Shown here piece by piece: positions 52,868-62,654 of a stretch of DNA of 64,000 nucleotides; within the stretch, counting starts at the first letter, position 1; each line of letters starts with the position of its first letter. The DNA lies in contig NZ_JARJHT010000001.1 of NCBI RefSeq assembly GCF_029269745.1, positions 124,001-188,000 on the forward strand, read 5' to 3'. A program made the position numbers and the translations under genes. This stretch comes from Polluticoccus soli (GTDB taxonomy: Bacteria > Bacteroidota > Bacteroidia > Chitinophagales > Chitinophagaceae). The notes beneath the pieces were generated by a model. That model was not told the DNA's origin. It saw only the letters and a list, made by a program, of their open reading frames with translations, and ran no database searches.

Positions 52868-55441
52868 ATGAAACAACTGCTTCTGCTTGGCGCCGCTTTC
52901 TTGTTCGGCGTTTCGGCTAACGCTCAACCCTGGCTCAGAGGGTTTGATCAAACAAAGCCCTTAAAACTTCAGGATGTTGTTAACGCCTGGGAAAGGAACA
53001 ACACCGGTATCGCCGACGACCACGACGAAGATGAGGAAGGCGACCTGAAAGAAGGCAAGAATTACCATTTCAGCCGCTGGTTATGGTATTGGGAAAGACA
53101 CCTGGATGATAATGGCTACATGGTAAGCCCTTTGCAAAACTGGATGGCTGCACGCACCATTAATCAGGAAAATACGGGCAACAAAACTACCGCTGTCGAC
53201 CAATCGGCCTGGCAGTTTGCCGGCCCGGACAAATTTACCGGAACAGGTAATAATGGAGTAGGACGTATTAATGTAGTATCCTTTCACCCTACTGACACCA
53301 ATACATTTTGGATTGGCAGCGCAGGCGGTGGTGCATGGAAAACATCAGACGGCGGTGTGAACTGGAGTATCATCAGCAACTATTTGCCTGTACTTGGAGT
53401 CTCCGATATTGATTTCAACCCTGCCAACCCTAATACCGTTTACCTGTGTACGGGAGATCGTGACGCAAAAGATAATTTCAGTGTGGGCGTTTTGAAATCA
53501 TATGATGGAGGCCTTAACTGGGATACAACGGGCTTAGTATGGCCTACAAGCGCCATGATGTCGACCAACTGGCTTGAGATCAACCCCATTGATACCAACT
53601 CCATCACATTGGCAGCCAACAGCGGTATGTACAAAAGTTACAATGGCGGAGCATCCTGGAACATGACCATAGCCGGCGATTTCAGGCAAGTATTGTACCA
53701 CCCTACAGATACCAATGTACTCTATGCAGCTACTATGAACACGATCTACCATTCTACCGATGGCGGAGCCACATGGCAGCCTTCTACGAGTTTCTTGGTA
53801 GGCGCCAACCGTATTATGATGGCCGTATCGCCCGCTGCCCCTAACGTTGTAAAGGCGGTGGTCGGCAATGCCAGCTACGGACTTGAAGGTATTTACCGCT
53901 CAAGCGACACGGCTAAGACCTTGGTGAAAATATTTAGCGACGGCACCAACTGCAGCACTAATATTTTGGCAAGCACTCCCAAGGGTGATGCATGCGGTGG
54001 CCAGGCATGGTACGATCTGGCATTTGCCATTAGCCCGGTTGATACCAACAAAATAGTTGTAGGCGGAGTTAACACCTGGTTCTCAAACAATGGTGGTTAT
54101 AGCTGGACCTTATCGAACCAATGGAACAACTCTATGCCGGGTGTTCAGCTGATACACGCCGACAAACATTTTCACGCATACAACCCCATTGCCCCAAAAG
54201 CACTCTACGAATGCAATGATGGGGGTATCTTCAAAACCTATGCACCTAACAGCAATCTCTGGACAAACCTCACCGACGGGCTAGGCATCACCCAGTTTTA
54301 CCGCAATGCTGTAAGCGACAATGCCAGCTTTGTAGTTGGGGGTGCGCAAGATAACGGCACTAAACGCATTGCCGGCACTACCTATTCTCAACTTGCGGGT
54401 GGTGATGGCATGGAATGTCAGATAGACTATACGGATAACAAGATATTCTACGTTTCGCAGCAATACGGCGAACTCAAACGGACCATTAATAACGGCACTA
54501 ACTTCACAGACATCTCGAACAACATTCCAGGCGGACAACCAACCGGCGCATGGATAACCCCGATAGTCATCGACCCGCAAAATTCAAATACTATCTACGC
54601 CGGTTATACCCGCCTCTACAAATCTGTCAATCGCGGTACAAACTGGACTTCGATATCCAGCACATTTGGCGGCAACGCAAACAGGATAACCGTTAATGCC
54701 AATGACCCAAATAAGATCTATGTTCTCGCCAATAACACCATTTATGGCACTGTTGATGGAGGAACAAGCTGGAAGGTACGCAGCAAGCCAGGAGGAAATG
54801 TATCGGACATTCATATCGACCCGAGGACAGAACGTCTTTGGATAACCTATAATGGGTACAGCGCAAACAAAGCTGCGGAGTATGATTCAACCTTTGGATG
54901 GCTGCTTCACAATGAACAACTGCCCAACGTGCCGGTAAATTGTGTTGCTACCGATACGTCAAATGGCACCATCTACATTGGCACGGATATCGGCGTTTAC
55001 TATCGCGATTATAACGTCATAGAATGGGTACCCTTTAAAAACAATTTACCGGTTGTAGAAGTAACTGACCTGGGCATCAATTATAACACAGGTGAAATAT
55101 GGGCTGCTACTTACGGCCGTTCTATGTGGAAGTCAAAAAAACACGACCCTTCACAAACTACAGCTATTCACAACGTTCCACTGGTGAATGACCTGGTAAC
55201 GGTAGCTCCCAACCCGAGTAACGGCCAATTTGCGATCAATACCACGCACAAATTACTGGTTGGCAAAAACGTAACAGTGCGCATAGTAAATATGGCCGGA
55301 GCCACGGTTTGGAACAGATCAGCAGCAATTGACAACTCAGGCACAGCAACTATTAGCACAGACCTGCCAACAGGCAGCTATATAGTGGAAATACTTTCAA
55401 ACAACATGCAGTTTGCACACGAGAAAATAATAATCCGCTAA
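52868..55441 (+). CDS. Large T9SS-secreted sortilin/BNR-repeat protein
   Basis: 857 residues with a signal peptide ending SANAQP. Many BNR/Asp-box and VPS10-sortilin-like repeats (GGGAWKTSDGGVNWSIIS, VLKSYDGGLNWDTT, YHSTDGGATWQPS, YKSVNRGTNWTSIS) span about residues 130-770, forming one or two beta-propellers. The last 80 residues are a T9SS type A sorting domain (VAPNPSNGQFAINT). Asp-box propellers occur in sialidases and xyloglucanases, but catalytic residues are not obvious, so binding is as likely as hydrolysis. Its C-terminal half is clearly paralogous to the partial gene at 63299. Confidence 0.88.
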   Translation: MKQLLLLGAAFLFGVSANAQPWLRGFDQTKPLKLQDVVNAWERNNTGIADDHDEDEEGDLKEGKNYHFSRWLWYWERHLDDNGYMVSPLQNWMAARTINQENTGNKTTAVDQSAWQFAGPDKFTGTGNNGVGRINVVSFHPTDTNTFWIGSAGGGAWKTSDGGVNWSIISNYLPVLGVSDIDFNPANPNTVYLCTGDRDAKDNFSVGVLKSYDGGLNWDTTGLVWPTSAMMSTNWLEINPIDTNSITLAANSGMYKSYNGGASWNMTIAGDFRQVLYHPTDTNVLYAATMNTIYHSTDGGATWQPSTSFLVGANRIMMAVSPAAPNVVKAVVGNASYGLEGIYRSSDTAKTLVKIFSDGTNCSTNILASTPKGDACGGQAWYDLAFAISPVDTNKIVVGGVNTWFSNNGGYSWTLSNQWNNSMPGVQLIHADKHFHAYNPIAPKALYECNDGGIFKTYAPNSNLWTNLTDGLGITQFYRNAVSDNASFVVGGAQDNGTKRIAGTTYSQLAGGDGMECQIDYTDNKIFYVSQQYGELKRTINNGTNFTDISNNIPGGQPTGAWITPIVIDPQNSNTIYAGYTRLYKSVNRGTNWTSISSTFGGNANRITVNANDPNKIYVLANNTIYGTVDGGTSWKVRSKPGGNVSDIHIDPRTERLWITYNGYSANKAAEYDSTFGWLLHNEQLPNVPVNCVATDTSNGTIYIGTDIGVYYRDYNVIEWVPFKNNLPVVEVTDLGINYNTGEIWAATYGRSMWKSKKHDPSQTTAIHNVPLVNDLVTVAPNPSNGQFAINTTHKLLVGKNVTVRIVNMAGATVWNRSAAIDNSGTATISTDLPTGSYIVEILSNNMQFAHEKIIIR

Positions 55442-55501
55442 AAGGCATTAGCTAAATGAAAAGAGGGAGCACATGCTCCCTCTTTTTTATTGTAATGAAC
55501 T

Positions 55502-57163
55502 TTAGACAGTCACCAATTCGCGGGCATTTTGCATAGCTGCGTCGCTGGGCTGTTCGCCGCCTATCATACGTGCTATTGCTAGTACACGCTCGTCTTGTTG
55601 CAATACCTTCACCTTTGTGGTGATGCGCTGGGCGTTTGCGCTGTCTTTATACACGTAAAAATGTGTTATTCCTTTTGCTGCTACCTGAGGCTGGTGTGTG
55701 ATACACAACACCTGATGATACTGAGCCAGATCGCGCAGCAGAATACCCACCTGCCTTGCAGCTTCACCCGATATACCGGTATCTACTTCATCAAATATCA
55801 GCGTGGGCAAATGCATTGCCTTCGCGGTAAGCGATTTGATGCAAAGCATGATACGGCTCATTTCACCGCCAGAGGCTGCTTTGTGCACCGGTACCAGCTG
55901 GCCGCTCTTGTTGGCATCAAGCATAAACTGTATCTCGTCAACACCGTAAGCCCCAGGAGTTGATGCCTGCCTTAGCTGTATCTCGAATCTTGCATTAGGC
56001 ATACCAACCAGCGCAAGTAAACCTGTCACCTTATCAGAAATTTCAGGAGCAGCTTTTTGCCGTGCAGCTGACATTTTTTCTGCTTCTGCTAGCAATTGTT
56101 TAAAAACAGTATCGCGCTGCTGCTGCAGTTTTTCAATATCGTTATTCAAGTCTAAACTCGACTGTAGGTCGGCTTCCAATTGTAGCTGCAGCTGTAGCAG
56201 GTCTGCTGTAGTTTGTACTGCGTGTTTTTTAAACAGTTTATAACCAAGATCCTGGCGCTCCTGCATCTGCTGCATCAGTTCCGGGTCAAGACTCACCTTA
56301 CTTTCGAGGTCCTGTAGTTCGCCTGCTATATCTTTTAGCTCCGCGTGGGCGGACGCGAGCCTCTCTTGCAATGATACAGAGGCCGGCATTACTTCGGCGA
56401 TTCCCTGAAGTTGCTGATTGATGCGTTTGAGTTCGTTCACCAGGGGTTGCTCTCCTTCTTCCAGCGTCATCCGTGAAAGCTGCAGAACATTGAGTATCTT
56501 CTCTGCATGGCCCAGTTGTTTCAACTGCTGTTCGGTCTCTTCTATTTCGTTCTCTTTGAACGCAGCCTCGGTCAACTCATTCAACAGATACTGTTTATAA
56601 TCCGATTCTTTCTGCCATTGTTCCTGCTGCGTCTTTTTTGAAGCTATCTCCTCCGCGAGCTTGCGGAATTGGCGGTATAGGTCCGTATAGCGCTTTCTCA
56701 AGTCACCATTTTTCGCCACAGCATCTATCACATCCATCTGGAAATGATCATCCTCAAGTGCAAGGTGGTCGAATTGCTGGTGGAGATCTACCAGCATAGA
56801 AGTAAGCCTGTTGAGCACGTTAAGCGTAACCGGAGTATCATTGACAAAAGCTCGCGACTTTCCGGCGCTGCTTATCTCCCTGCGAATGATACACTGGGGT
56901 TCATCATCCAGCTCTTCGTCAAGCAATGCAGCCTTGAAGCTGTTATTATTCTTAACATCAAAATGTGCTTCTACAACGCATTTTTCGTCCTTTTTGATGA
57001 GCACCGTAGTATCGGCGCGCTCGCCTAAGATGAGCGACAAAGCGCCGAGAATAATACTCTTACCCGCCCCTGTTTCTCCCGTTACGGTACTGAGCCTTGT
57101 ATCAGGCTCAATAACGAGGTGATCGATGATAGCGTAATTATTGATAATCAGTTTCTGCAGCAT
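55502..57163 (-). CDS. recN: DNA repair protein RecN
   Basis: A 553-residue SMC-like ATPase acting early in double-strand break repair. Walker A GETGAGKSIILGALSLILGE near residue 30, long coiled coils (about 150-350), signature SGGEMSRIMLCIKSL and Walker B LIFDEVDTGISGEAARQVG. I chose the ATG at 57163 (MLQKLIINNYAIIDHLVIEP), the family N-terminus; the frame opens 40 codons earlier but overlaps rlmI on the other strand. A -7 element lies 15 bases upstream. With ligD it adds to the window's double-strand-break repair content. Confidence 0.96.
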   Translation of the reverse strand: MLQKLIINNYAIIDHLVIEPDTRLSTVTGETGAGKSIILGALSLILGERADTTVLIKKDEKCVVEAHFDVKNNNSFKAALLDEELDDEPQCIIRREISSAGKSRAFVNDTPVTLNVLNRLTSMLVDLHQQFDHLALEDDHFQMDVIDAVAKNGDLRKRYTDLYRQFRKLAEEIASKKTQQEQWQKESDYKQYLLNELTEAAFKENEIEETEQQLKQLGHAEKILNVLQLSRMTLEEGEQPLVNELKRINQQLQGIAEVMPASVSLQERLASAHAELKDIAGELQDLESKVSLDPELMQQMQERQDLGYKLFKKHAVQTTADLLQLQLQLEADLQSSLDLNNDIEKLQQQRDTVFKQLLAEAEKMSAARQKAAPEISDKVTGLLALVGMPNARFEIQLRQASTPGAYGVDEIQFMLDANKSGQLVPVHKAASGGEMSRIMLCIKSLTAKAMHLPTLIFDEVDTGISGEAARQVGILLRDLAQYHQVLCITHQPQVAAKGITHFYVYKDSANAQRITTKVKVLQQDERVLAIARMIGGEQPSDAAMQNARELVTV

Positions 57164-57177
57164 AAACCCTAACCCCA

Positions 57178-57185
57178 CAAAAATA
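57178..57185 (-). promoter_or_regulatory. -7 promoter element TATTTTTG of recN
   Basis: 15 bases before the recN ATG in the 49-base divergent spacer with rlmI. No LexA-box-like sequence is visible. Confidence 0.5.
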
Positions 57186-57200
57186 GTGAACGGCGAATAG

Positions 57201-57208
57201 TACTTTTG
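57201..57208 (+). promoter_or_regulatory. -7 promoter element TACTTTTG of rlmI
   Basis: Ends 4 bases before the ATG at 57213, so the rlmI mRNA would be leaderless if this is used. Confidence 0.4.
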
Positions 57209-57212
57209 CAGG

Positions 57213-58385
57213 ATGGCGAAGTTTTTTCTTAGAAAGAAGGTAGGCGACCGTGTAGTAAACGGCCACCCATGGATATTTGGCAATGAGCTGGGCGACAGTG
57301 ATGGTAGTTACGAACCGGGCGACATAGTAGAAGTATATTCATATAACGGTTCTTTTATTGGCAAAGGGTATATTAATCCGGCATCTCAAATACGTATCAG
57401 GCTGGTGTCGCGCGATAAGAATGAAGAAGTGAATGACCAATTCTTCTATAATCGCATACTGGAGGCATGGGAATACCGCAAACAAATAGGCTATGTAGAG
57501 AACTGCAGACTGATATTTGGTGAGGCCGACCAGCTTCCGGCGCTGATCATCGACAAATTCAATGATCATTTTGTCATACAGACACTGGCGCTTGGTATAG
57601 ATCGTTGGAAGCCTGCCATTGTGGAAGCCCTTCAGAAAATATTTAAGCCCAAAGGCATCTATGAACGTAATGACGTGCCAGTTCGCGAATTAGAAGGACT
57701 GCCGCAACAAAAGGGCTTTCTGTCTGCACCATTCGACACCAATATTATCCTCAACGAAAATGGCCTGAAGTTTCATGTTGACATAGAGAACGGCCAAAAG
57801 ACCGGCTACTTCCTCGATCAGCAGGACAACCGTCGCGCAATACAGCACATCGTAAAAGATGCCGACGTACTGGAGGCCTTTTGTTATACCGGTACTTTCT
57901 CTATGCACGCTGCTCACTATGGCGCCCAAAGCGTACTGGGGCTGGATATTTCGGAGAATGCGGTAAAAACAGCAAGACGTAATGCAGAACTGAACGGCTT
58001 CCGGGATATTTGTAAGTTTGAAGCTGTAAATGCATTTGACGTGTTGAAACAATGGGTGAAGGATGGAAAACGCTATGACGTTGTAATGCTCGATCCCCCT
58101 GCTTTCACCAAAAGCCGCGAGAATATACAAAAAGCCATAACCGGATATAAAGAGATCAACCTGCGCGGTATGAAATTGACCAAACCCGGCGGATTCCTGG
58201 TGACGGCCTCATGCACCAACCTGGTACCGCCCGATATGTTCCTGAAAACGATTGAGATGGCAGCAAAAGACGCACGCCGCAAGATCCGCCAGGTGACCTG
58301 GCAAACGCAGGCATCAGACCACCCGATACTGTGGCATGTGCCGACTACCCAGTATCTCAAATTCCTGATCGTACAGGTATTGTAA
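57213..58385 (+). CDS. rlmI: 23S rRNA (cytosine) methyltransferase, RlmI-like
   Basis: A 390-residue SAM-dependent methyltransferase with an N-terminal PUA domain (NGHPWIFGNELGDSDGSYEP), a central EEHEE-like part, and a Rossmann domain (VLEAFCYTGTFSMHAAHYGA; VLGLDISENAVKTARRNAEL). The catalytic region is MLDPPAFTKSR, with the cysteine in VTASCTNLV. E. coli RlmI makes m5C1962. Full family length. Confidence 0.93.
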   Translation: MAKFFLRKKVGDRVVNGHPWIFGNELGDSDGSYEPGDIVEVYSYNGSFIGKGYINPASQIRIRLVSRDKNEEVNDQFFYNRILEAWEYRKQIGYVENCRLIFGEADQLPALIIDKFNDHFVIQTLALGIDRWKPAIVEALQKIFKPKGIYERNDVPVRELEGLPQQKGFLSAPFDTNIILNENGLKFHVDIENGQKTGYFLDQQDNRRAIQHIVKDADVLEAFCYTGTFSMHAAHYGAQSVLGLDISENAVKTARRNAELNGFRDICKFEAVNAFDVLKQWVKDGKRYDVVMLDPPAFTKSRENIQKAITGYKEINLRGMKLTKPGGFLVTASCTNLVPPDMFLKTIEMAAKDARRKIRQVTWQTQASDHPILWHVPTTQYLKFLIVQVL

Positions 58386-58390
58386 GGAAT

Positions 58391-58428
58391 AAAAAAGGCT
58401 GCCGATCGGCAGCCTTTAATTTTTTATC
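58391..58428. terminator. Bidirectional terminator between rlmI and DUF5648-like gene
   Basis: Perfect palindrome AAAGGCTGCCGA / TCGGCAGCCTTT (58394-58417) with A-rich left and T-rich right flanks. Confidence 0.85.
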
Positions 58429-58439
58429 AACTCTGTAGC

Positions 58440-58979
58440 TTACAGTTGGTTGTAGATCGCAGCATCAATGCTACGAGGAATACCGAAGTATTGGAATGTT
58501 TTACGGCTGTAGCCTTTTTTGTAGTAGGCATCAGTGTTACCTTCTTCAGGAATAGTAACCCAGTCGTGATTTTTGCGAATGCTCCAGCGATAAACTGGGA
58601 TCGTGTTAGGACCACGGCGAGTCAGAGCGTAATATTGGAGGGTTTTATTAGTATAACCCATTTTGATCATTTGATCATCGTTGAACTCATCCTCAGCGAT
58701 GCTTGCATAGTCTTTAGTGTCAGGATTGTACCAGCTATATATAGCTACGCGGCCTGGAGCCGGGTTGCGATATGCACTGAACATGAACGTTTTGTTCTTC
58801 CAGTTCCAGTTCAGCATTTGACCTTCCTGGAATTGGCCGTCAGCAACTGTAATGTAATTCTGATCTACCGGATTGTACCAGCGGAATACTCCAACGAGTT
58901 CATCGTCCTGTGCAAAACCTTTATTAGCAATAAAAACCGAAGCTAACACAGCTGTAACGAGGATGAAGGTTTTTTTCAT
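58440..58979 (-). CDS. Exported DUF5648-like triple-repeat protein
   Basis: 179 residues with signal peptide MKKTFILVTAVLASVFIANKGFAQ, then three repeats of about 50 residues: VFRWYNPVDQNYITVADGQF, IYSWYNPDTKDYASIAEDEF and VYRWSIRKNHDWVTIPEEGN, each ending in a GY--KT-QY- type strand. The pattern WYNP---DY-T matches the DUF5648 repeat found in secreted bacterial proteins. It fills the whole mature protein. The first two are closer to each other than to the third. Function unknown. Confidence 0.75.
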   Translation of the reverse strand: MKKTFILVTAVLASVFIANKGFAQDDELVGVFRWYNPVDQNYITVADGQFQEGQMLNWNWKNKTFMFSAYRNPAPGRVAIYSWYNPDTKDYASIAEDEFNDDQMIKMGYTNKTLQYYALTRRGPNTIPVYRWSIRKNHDWVTIPEEGNTDAYYKKGYSRKTFQYFGIPRSIDAAIYNQL

Positions 58980-59255
58980 AATTGAACGCTTTTTTCAAAA
59001 TTGTTTTCCAAAATACATAAAAAAAAACTTGCCTTGCAAGAGCTTGCCTTAAATTTTTTTTTATACCCTCTAATAATCACCCGTTTACCATTGCTCAAAT
59101 GCCCTATTTGGCGTAGTTTTGAACCCCCTAAGTGCCAGCCTGTCAGTTTTTTGAATTTGCACGGCTTTTGATACTTATGGTAATTCGCGGCATTATAAAA
59201 AGTCAACGAGGCCTGCGGTTGTAAGAACAACATTAGATCATTATAAAACTTTAAG
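58980..59255. other. Divergent promoter region of secA and DUF5648-like gene
   Basis: 276 bases. Contains the secA promoter (59091-59121), the inverted repeat AAGCTCTTGCAAGG region near 59025-59045, and a 130-base secA leader with no recognised SecM-like or riboswitch element. Confidence 0.45.
59091..59121 (+). promoter_or_regulatory. Promoter of secA
   Basis: TTG (59091-59093), 20-base spacer, TAGTTTTG (59114-59121). Transcription would begin near 59126, giving a leader of about 130 bases. Confidence 0.55.
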
Positions 59256-62200
59256 ATGTTAGGTTTCCTTTCAAAATTATTTGGTGGCAGCAAGTCAGAC
59301 AAAGATGTAAAACGCATCCAGCCGATAGTTGCCGAGATAAACCGCTATTTCGACGAATACCAGTCACTGTCTCTCGACCAACTCAGAAACAAAACGCAGG
59401 AGTTTCGCCAGCGTATAAAAGAGCACCTGGTAGACATAGATACGCAGATCGCAGAACAAAAAGCAGCTGCTGATCAACACCCTGAAGCAGAAATTCACGA
59501 GCGTGAAGCCGTTTACAACGAAGTTGATAAACTGATCAAACGTCGTGATGAACTAATAGAGGAAATACTGGAAAAATTATTGCCAGAGGCTTTCGCTGTT
59601 GTAAAAGAAACCTCTCGTCGTTTGAAAGAAAATGAAGAACTGGTTGTAACGGCAACGGAGCTCGATAAAGACCTGGCCCTGGAGCGTGATCATGTGCGCA
59701 TCGAAGGAGACAAAGCCATTTTCAAAAACACCTGGCAAGCTGCAGGCAGTACTGTAACCTGGAACATGGTGCATTACGATGTGCAGTTGATCGGTGGTAC
59801 AATATTGCACGAAGGTAAAATATCGGAAATGGCAACGGGTGAAGGTAAAACCCTGGTATCTACCCTGCCCGCTTACCTGAACGCACTTGCGGGTGAAGGT
59901 GTACACATCGTTACAGTGAACGACTACCTGGCTCGTCGTGACCAGGAATGGAACGGCCCTCTGTTTGAGTTCCTCGGTCTTACAACAGACTGTATCGACA
60001 AACACCAGCCTAACTCGCCAATGCGTCGTAAGGCTTACATGGCCGATATTACCTGGGGCACAAACAACGAATTCGGCTTCGACTACCTGCGCGATAACAT
60101 GGTGCATCAACCTGAAGAAATGGTGCAGCGTAAACACCATTACGCCATGGTAGATGAGGTGGATAGCGTACTGGTAGATGATGCACGTACACCGCTCATC
60201 ATCTCGGGTCCTGTGCCTCGTGGCGACGAACAACAATTCCATGCTTTGAAACCGCGCATCGAACGCCTGCTGGAGGCACAACGTCGCGTGATCAACAGCA
60301 GCCTTACAGAAGCTAAAAAACTAATAGCCGAAGGAAAAACCGATAAAGAAACCGGCGGTCTGCATTTATTCCGCGCTTACCGTGGTCTGCCAAAAACCGG
60401 TGCCATTATCAAATATCTGAGCGAAGAAGGTAATCGCCAGATAATGCAGAAAACTGAGAACTACTACATAGGCGAGCAAAAACGCCATATGCCTATTGTA
60501 GATGCCGAACTATACTTTTCGATCGACGAAAAGAACAACAGCGTAGACCTTACTGAAAAAGGTATCGCCCTTATTACAGGCGCTGGCGAAGACCCTAACT
60601 TCTTCGTACTGCCTGATATCGGCAGCGAACTGGCAGAGATCGAAAAAATGGGCGTAGGCGCCGAAGAAAAAGCACAGCGCAAGGATCACCTGCTACAAGA
60701 CTATGCTATCAAAGCTGATCGTATCCACTCTGTACAGCAATTGCTGAAAGCATACACCCTCTTCGATAAAGATGTGGAGTATGTGGTGATGGAGGGTAAA
60801 GTTAAGATCGTAGACGAGCAGACTGGCCGTATACTGGACGGCCGCCGCTATAGCGATGGTCTGCACCAGGCGATAGAAGCTAAAGAGAATGTGCAGGTAG
60901 AAGCTGCCACGCAAACTTTCGCGACTGTAACATTGCAAAACTACTTCCGTATGTACCATAAGCTGGCCGGTATGACCGGTACAGCCGAAACTGAAGCCGG
61001 TGAGCTCTGGAGTATCTACAAACTGGAAGTGGTAACCATACCTACCAACCTGCCAATAGCGCGAAATGACCAGCAAGACCTGGTTTATAAAACCAAGCGC
61101 GAAAAATATAAAGCTGTTATCGACGAGATAGAAGCTTTGCAAGCTGCAGGCCGCCCTGTACTGGTAGGTACTACTTCGGTAGAGGTATCTGAATTGCTTG
61201 GTCGTATGCTGCAAGCGAAAAAGATACCACACAACGTACTGAATGCGAAACAACACGCTCGTGAAGCGCAGATAGTAGCCGAAGCTGGTTTGGCCGGCGC
61301 CATAACCATTGCCACCAACATGGCCGGTCGTGGTACGGATATTAAACTGGGCCCCGGCGTAAAAGAGGCAGGTGGTTTGGCTATCATTGGTACAGAACGC
61401 CACGAAAGCCGCCGTGTAGACCGCCAGCTGCGTGGTCGTGCCGGTCGCCAGGGCGATCCAGGTACTTCGCAGTTCTTCGTTTCTCTGGAAGATGACCTGA
61501 TGCGCCTATTTGGCTCTGAACGCATTGCTGCCCTGATGGACAAAATGGGACACAAAGAAGGCGAAGTGCTGCAACATAGCATGATCACTAAGTCTATCGA
61601 GCGTGCGCAGAAGAAAGTGGAAGAGAACAACTTCGGTATACGTAAACGCCTGTTGGAATATGATGACGTCATGAATGCCCAACGTGACGTTATCTACAAA
61701 CGCCGCAACCACGCACTTTTTGGCGACCGTCTGTCTATCGACCTCGATAACGCAATGTATGACGTTGCCATGGACATGGCTACCCAGTTTGAAGACAGCC
61801 GCGACTTTGAAATGTTCCGCATTGAGACCATGAAGCATCTGGCGGTGGAACCTGAGGTAACTGCCGAAGAGTTTGCAAAAGGTGACCTAAATACTATTGG
61901 CGATAAACTGTATCACCAGGTGAAGGATTTCTACACCCGCAAAATGCAATCGCTGCGTGAGCACATCACTCCTACCCTGGCGCAAATACAGGCAGAGAAC
62001 GGCGACCGCGTTGAAAATATCGTGATACCGTTCACAGATGGTATGCGCGGACTGCAAGTGTATGCCAACCTAAAAGACTCTGTAGAACAACAAGGATTAC
62101 CAGTTATACAGACACTGGAAAAGAGCATGACACTGGCACTGATAGACGATGCGTGGAAAGACCACCTGCGTGCTATGGATGATCTGCGCAACTCGGTGCA

Positions 62201-62576
62201 AATGGCATCGTATGAGCAGAAAGACCCGCTGCTGATCTATAAATTCGAAGCATTTAACCTGTTCAAGCAGATGATGCTGGAAACCAACCGGAATATCGTG
62301 TCTTTCCTGATGCGCGCTGGTATCCCGATGCAGGAACAGCCACCACAGGCTACACAGGAAGCACCTCCCCAAACCGATATGAGCCATATGCACATGAATA
62401 AGGAGGAGATAGATGAAGCTGGCCAGGATTACGCTGCTGATGAACACGATGTGTACGAAGAAGAAGGTGGTGTAAAACGCAGTCCCGTACAGGCTGGACC
62501 TAAAATAGGACGAAACGATCCCTGCCCTTGCGGTAGCGGCAAGAAGTACAAATCTTGCCATGGCAAAGGCCTTTAA
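59256..62576 (+). CDS. secA: Preprotein translocase ATPase SecA
   Basis: The 1106-residue motor of Sec export. DEAD motor: Walker A MATGEGKTLV near residue 190 and Walker B VDEVDSVLVDDARTPLIIS. Preprotein-crosslinking and helical domains follow (GRILDGRRYSDGLHQAIEAK), then NBD2 (NMAGRGTDIKLG; RQLRGRAGRQGDPG). The C-terminal zinc-binding tail NDPCPCGSGKKYKSCHG binds SecB or ribosomes. The length, about 200 residues over E. coli SecA, is normal for Bacteroidota and comes from N-terminal and helical inserts. A terminator follows. Confidence 0.97.
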   Translation: MLGFLSKLFGGSKSDKDVKRIQPIVAEINRYFDEYQSLSLDQLRNKTQEFRQRIKEHLVDIDTQIAEQKAAADQHPEAEIHEREAVYNEVDKLIKRRDELIEEILEKLLPEAFAVVKETSRRLKENEELVVTATELDKDLALERDHVRIEGDKAIFKNTWQAAGSTVTWNMVHYDVQLIGGTILHEGKISEMATGEGKTLVSTLPAYLNALAGEGVHIVTVNDYLARRDQEWNGPLFEFLGLTTDCIDKHQPNSPMRRKAYMADITWGTNNEFGFDYLRDNMVHQPEEMVQRKHHYAMVDEVDSVLVDDARTPLIISGPVPRGDEQQFHALKPRIERLLEAQRRVINSSLTEAKKLIAEGKTDKETGGLHLFRAYRGLPKTGAIIKYLSEEGNRQIMQKTENYYIGEQKRHMPIVDAELYFSIDEKNNSVDLTEKGIALITGAGEDPNFFVLPDIGSELAEIEKMGVGAEEKAQRKDHLLQDYAIKADRIHSVQQLLKAYTLFDKDVEYVVMEGKVKIVDEQTGRILDGRRYSDGLHQAIEAKENVQVEAATQTFATVTLQNYFRMYHKLAGMTGTAETEAGELWSIYKLEVVTIPTNLPIARNDQQDLVYKTKREKYKAVIDEIEALQAAGRPVLVGTTSVEVSELLGRMLQAKKIPHNVLNAKQHAREAQIVAEAGLAGAITIATNMAGRGTDIKLGPGVKEAGGLAIIGTERHESRRVDRQLRGRAGRQGDPGTSQFFVSLEDDLMRLFGSERIAALMDKMGHKEGEVLQHSMITKSIERAQKKVEENNFGIRKRLLEYDDVMNAQRDVIYKRRNHALFGDRLSIDLDNAMYDVAMDMATQFEDSRDFEMFRIETMKHLAVEPEVTAEEFAKGDLNTIGDKLYHQVKDFYTRKMQSLREHITPTLAQIQAENGDRVENIVIPFTDGMRGLQVYANLKDSVEQQGLPVIQTLEKSMTLALIDDAWKDHLRAMDDLRNSVQMASYEQKDPLLIYKFEAFNLFKQMMLETNRNIVSFLMRAGIPMQEQPPQATQEAPPQTDMSHMHMNKEEIDEAGQDYAADEHDVYEEEGGVKRSPVQAGPKIGRNDPCPCGSGKKYKSCHGKGL

Positions 62577-62589
62577 TGTGAATAACTGG

Positions 62590-62624
62590 AAAATGCACGA
62601 CGAAAATTGTGCATTTTCTTTTTA
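62590..62624 (+). terminator. Rho-independent terminator of secA
   Basis: AAAATGCAC / GTGCATTTT with TCTTTTTA tail, 14 bases past the stop; the T tract overlaps the promoter of the next gene. Confidence 0.75.
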
Positions 62625-62630
62625 CTTTTG
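62623..62630 (+). promoter_or_regulatory. -7 promoter element TACTTTTG of DUF6580-like gene
   Basis: 25 bases before the ATG at 62655. Confidence 0.45.
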
Positions 62631-62654
62631 ATCCCAGAATTGAGACAAATACAA

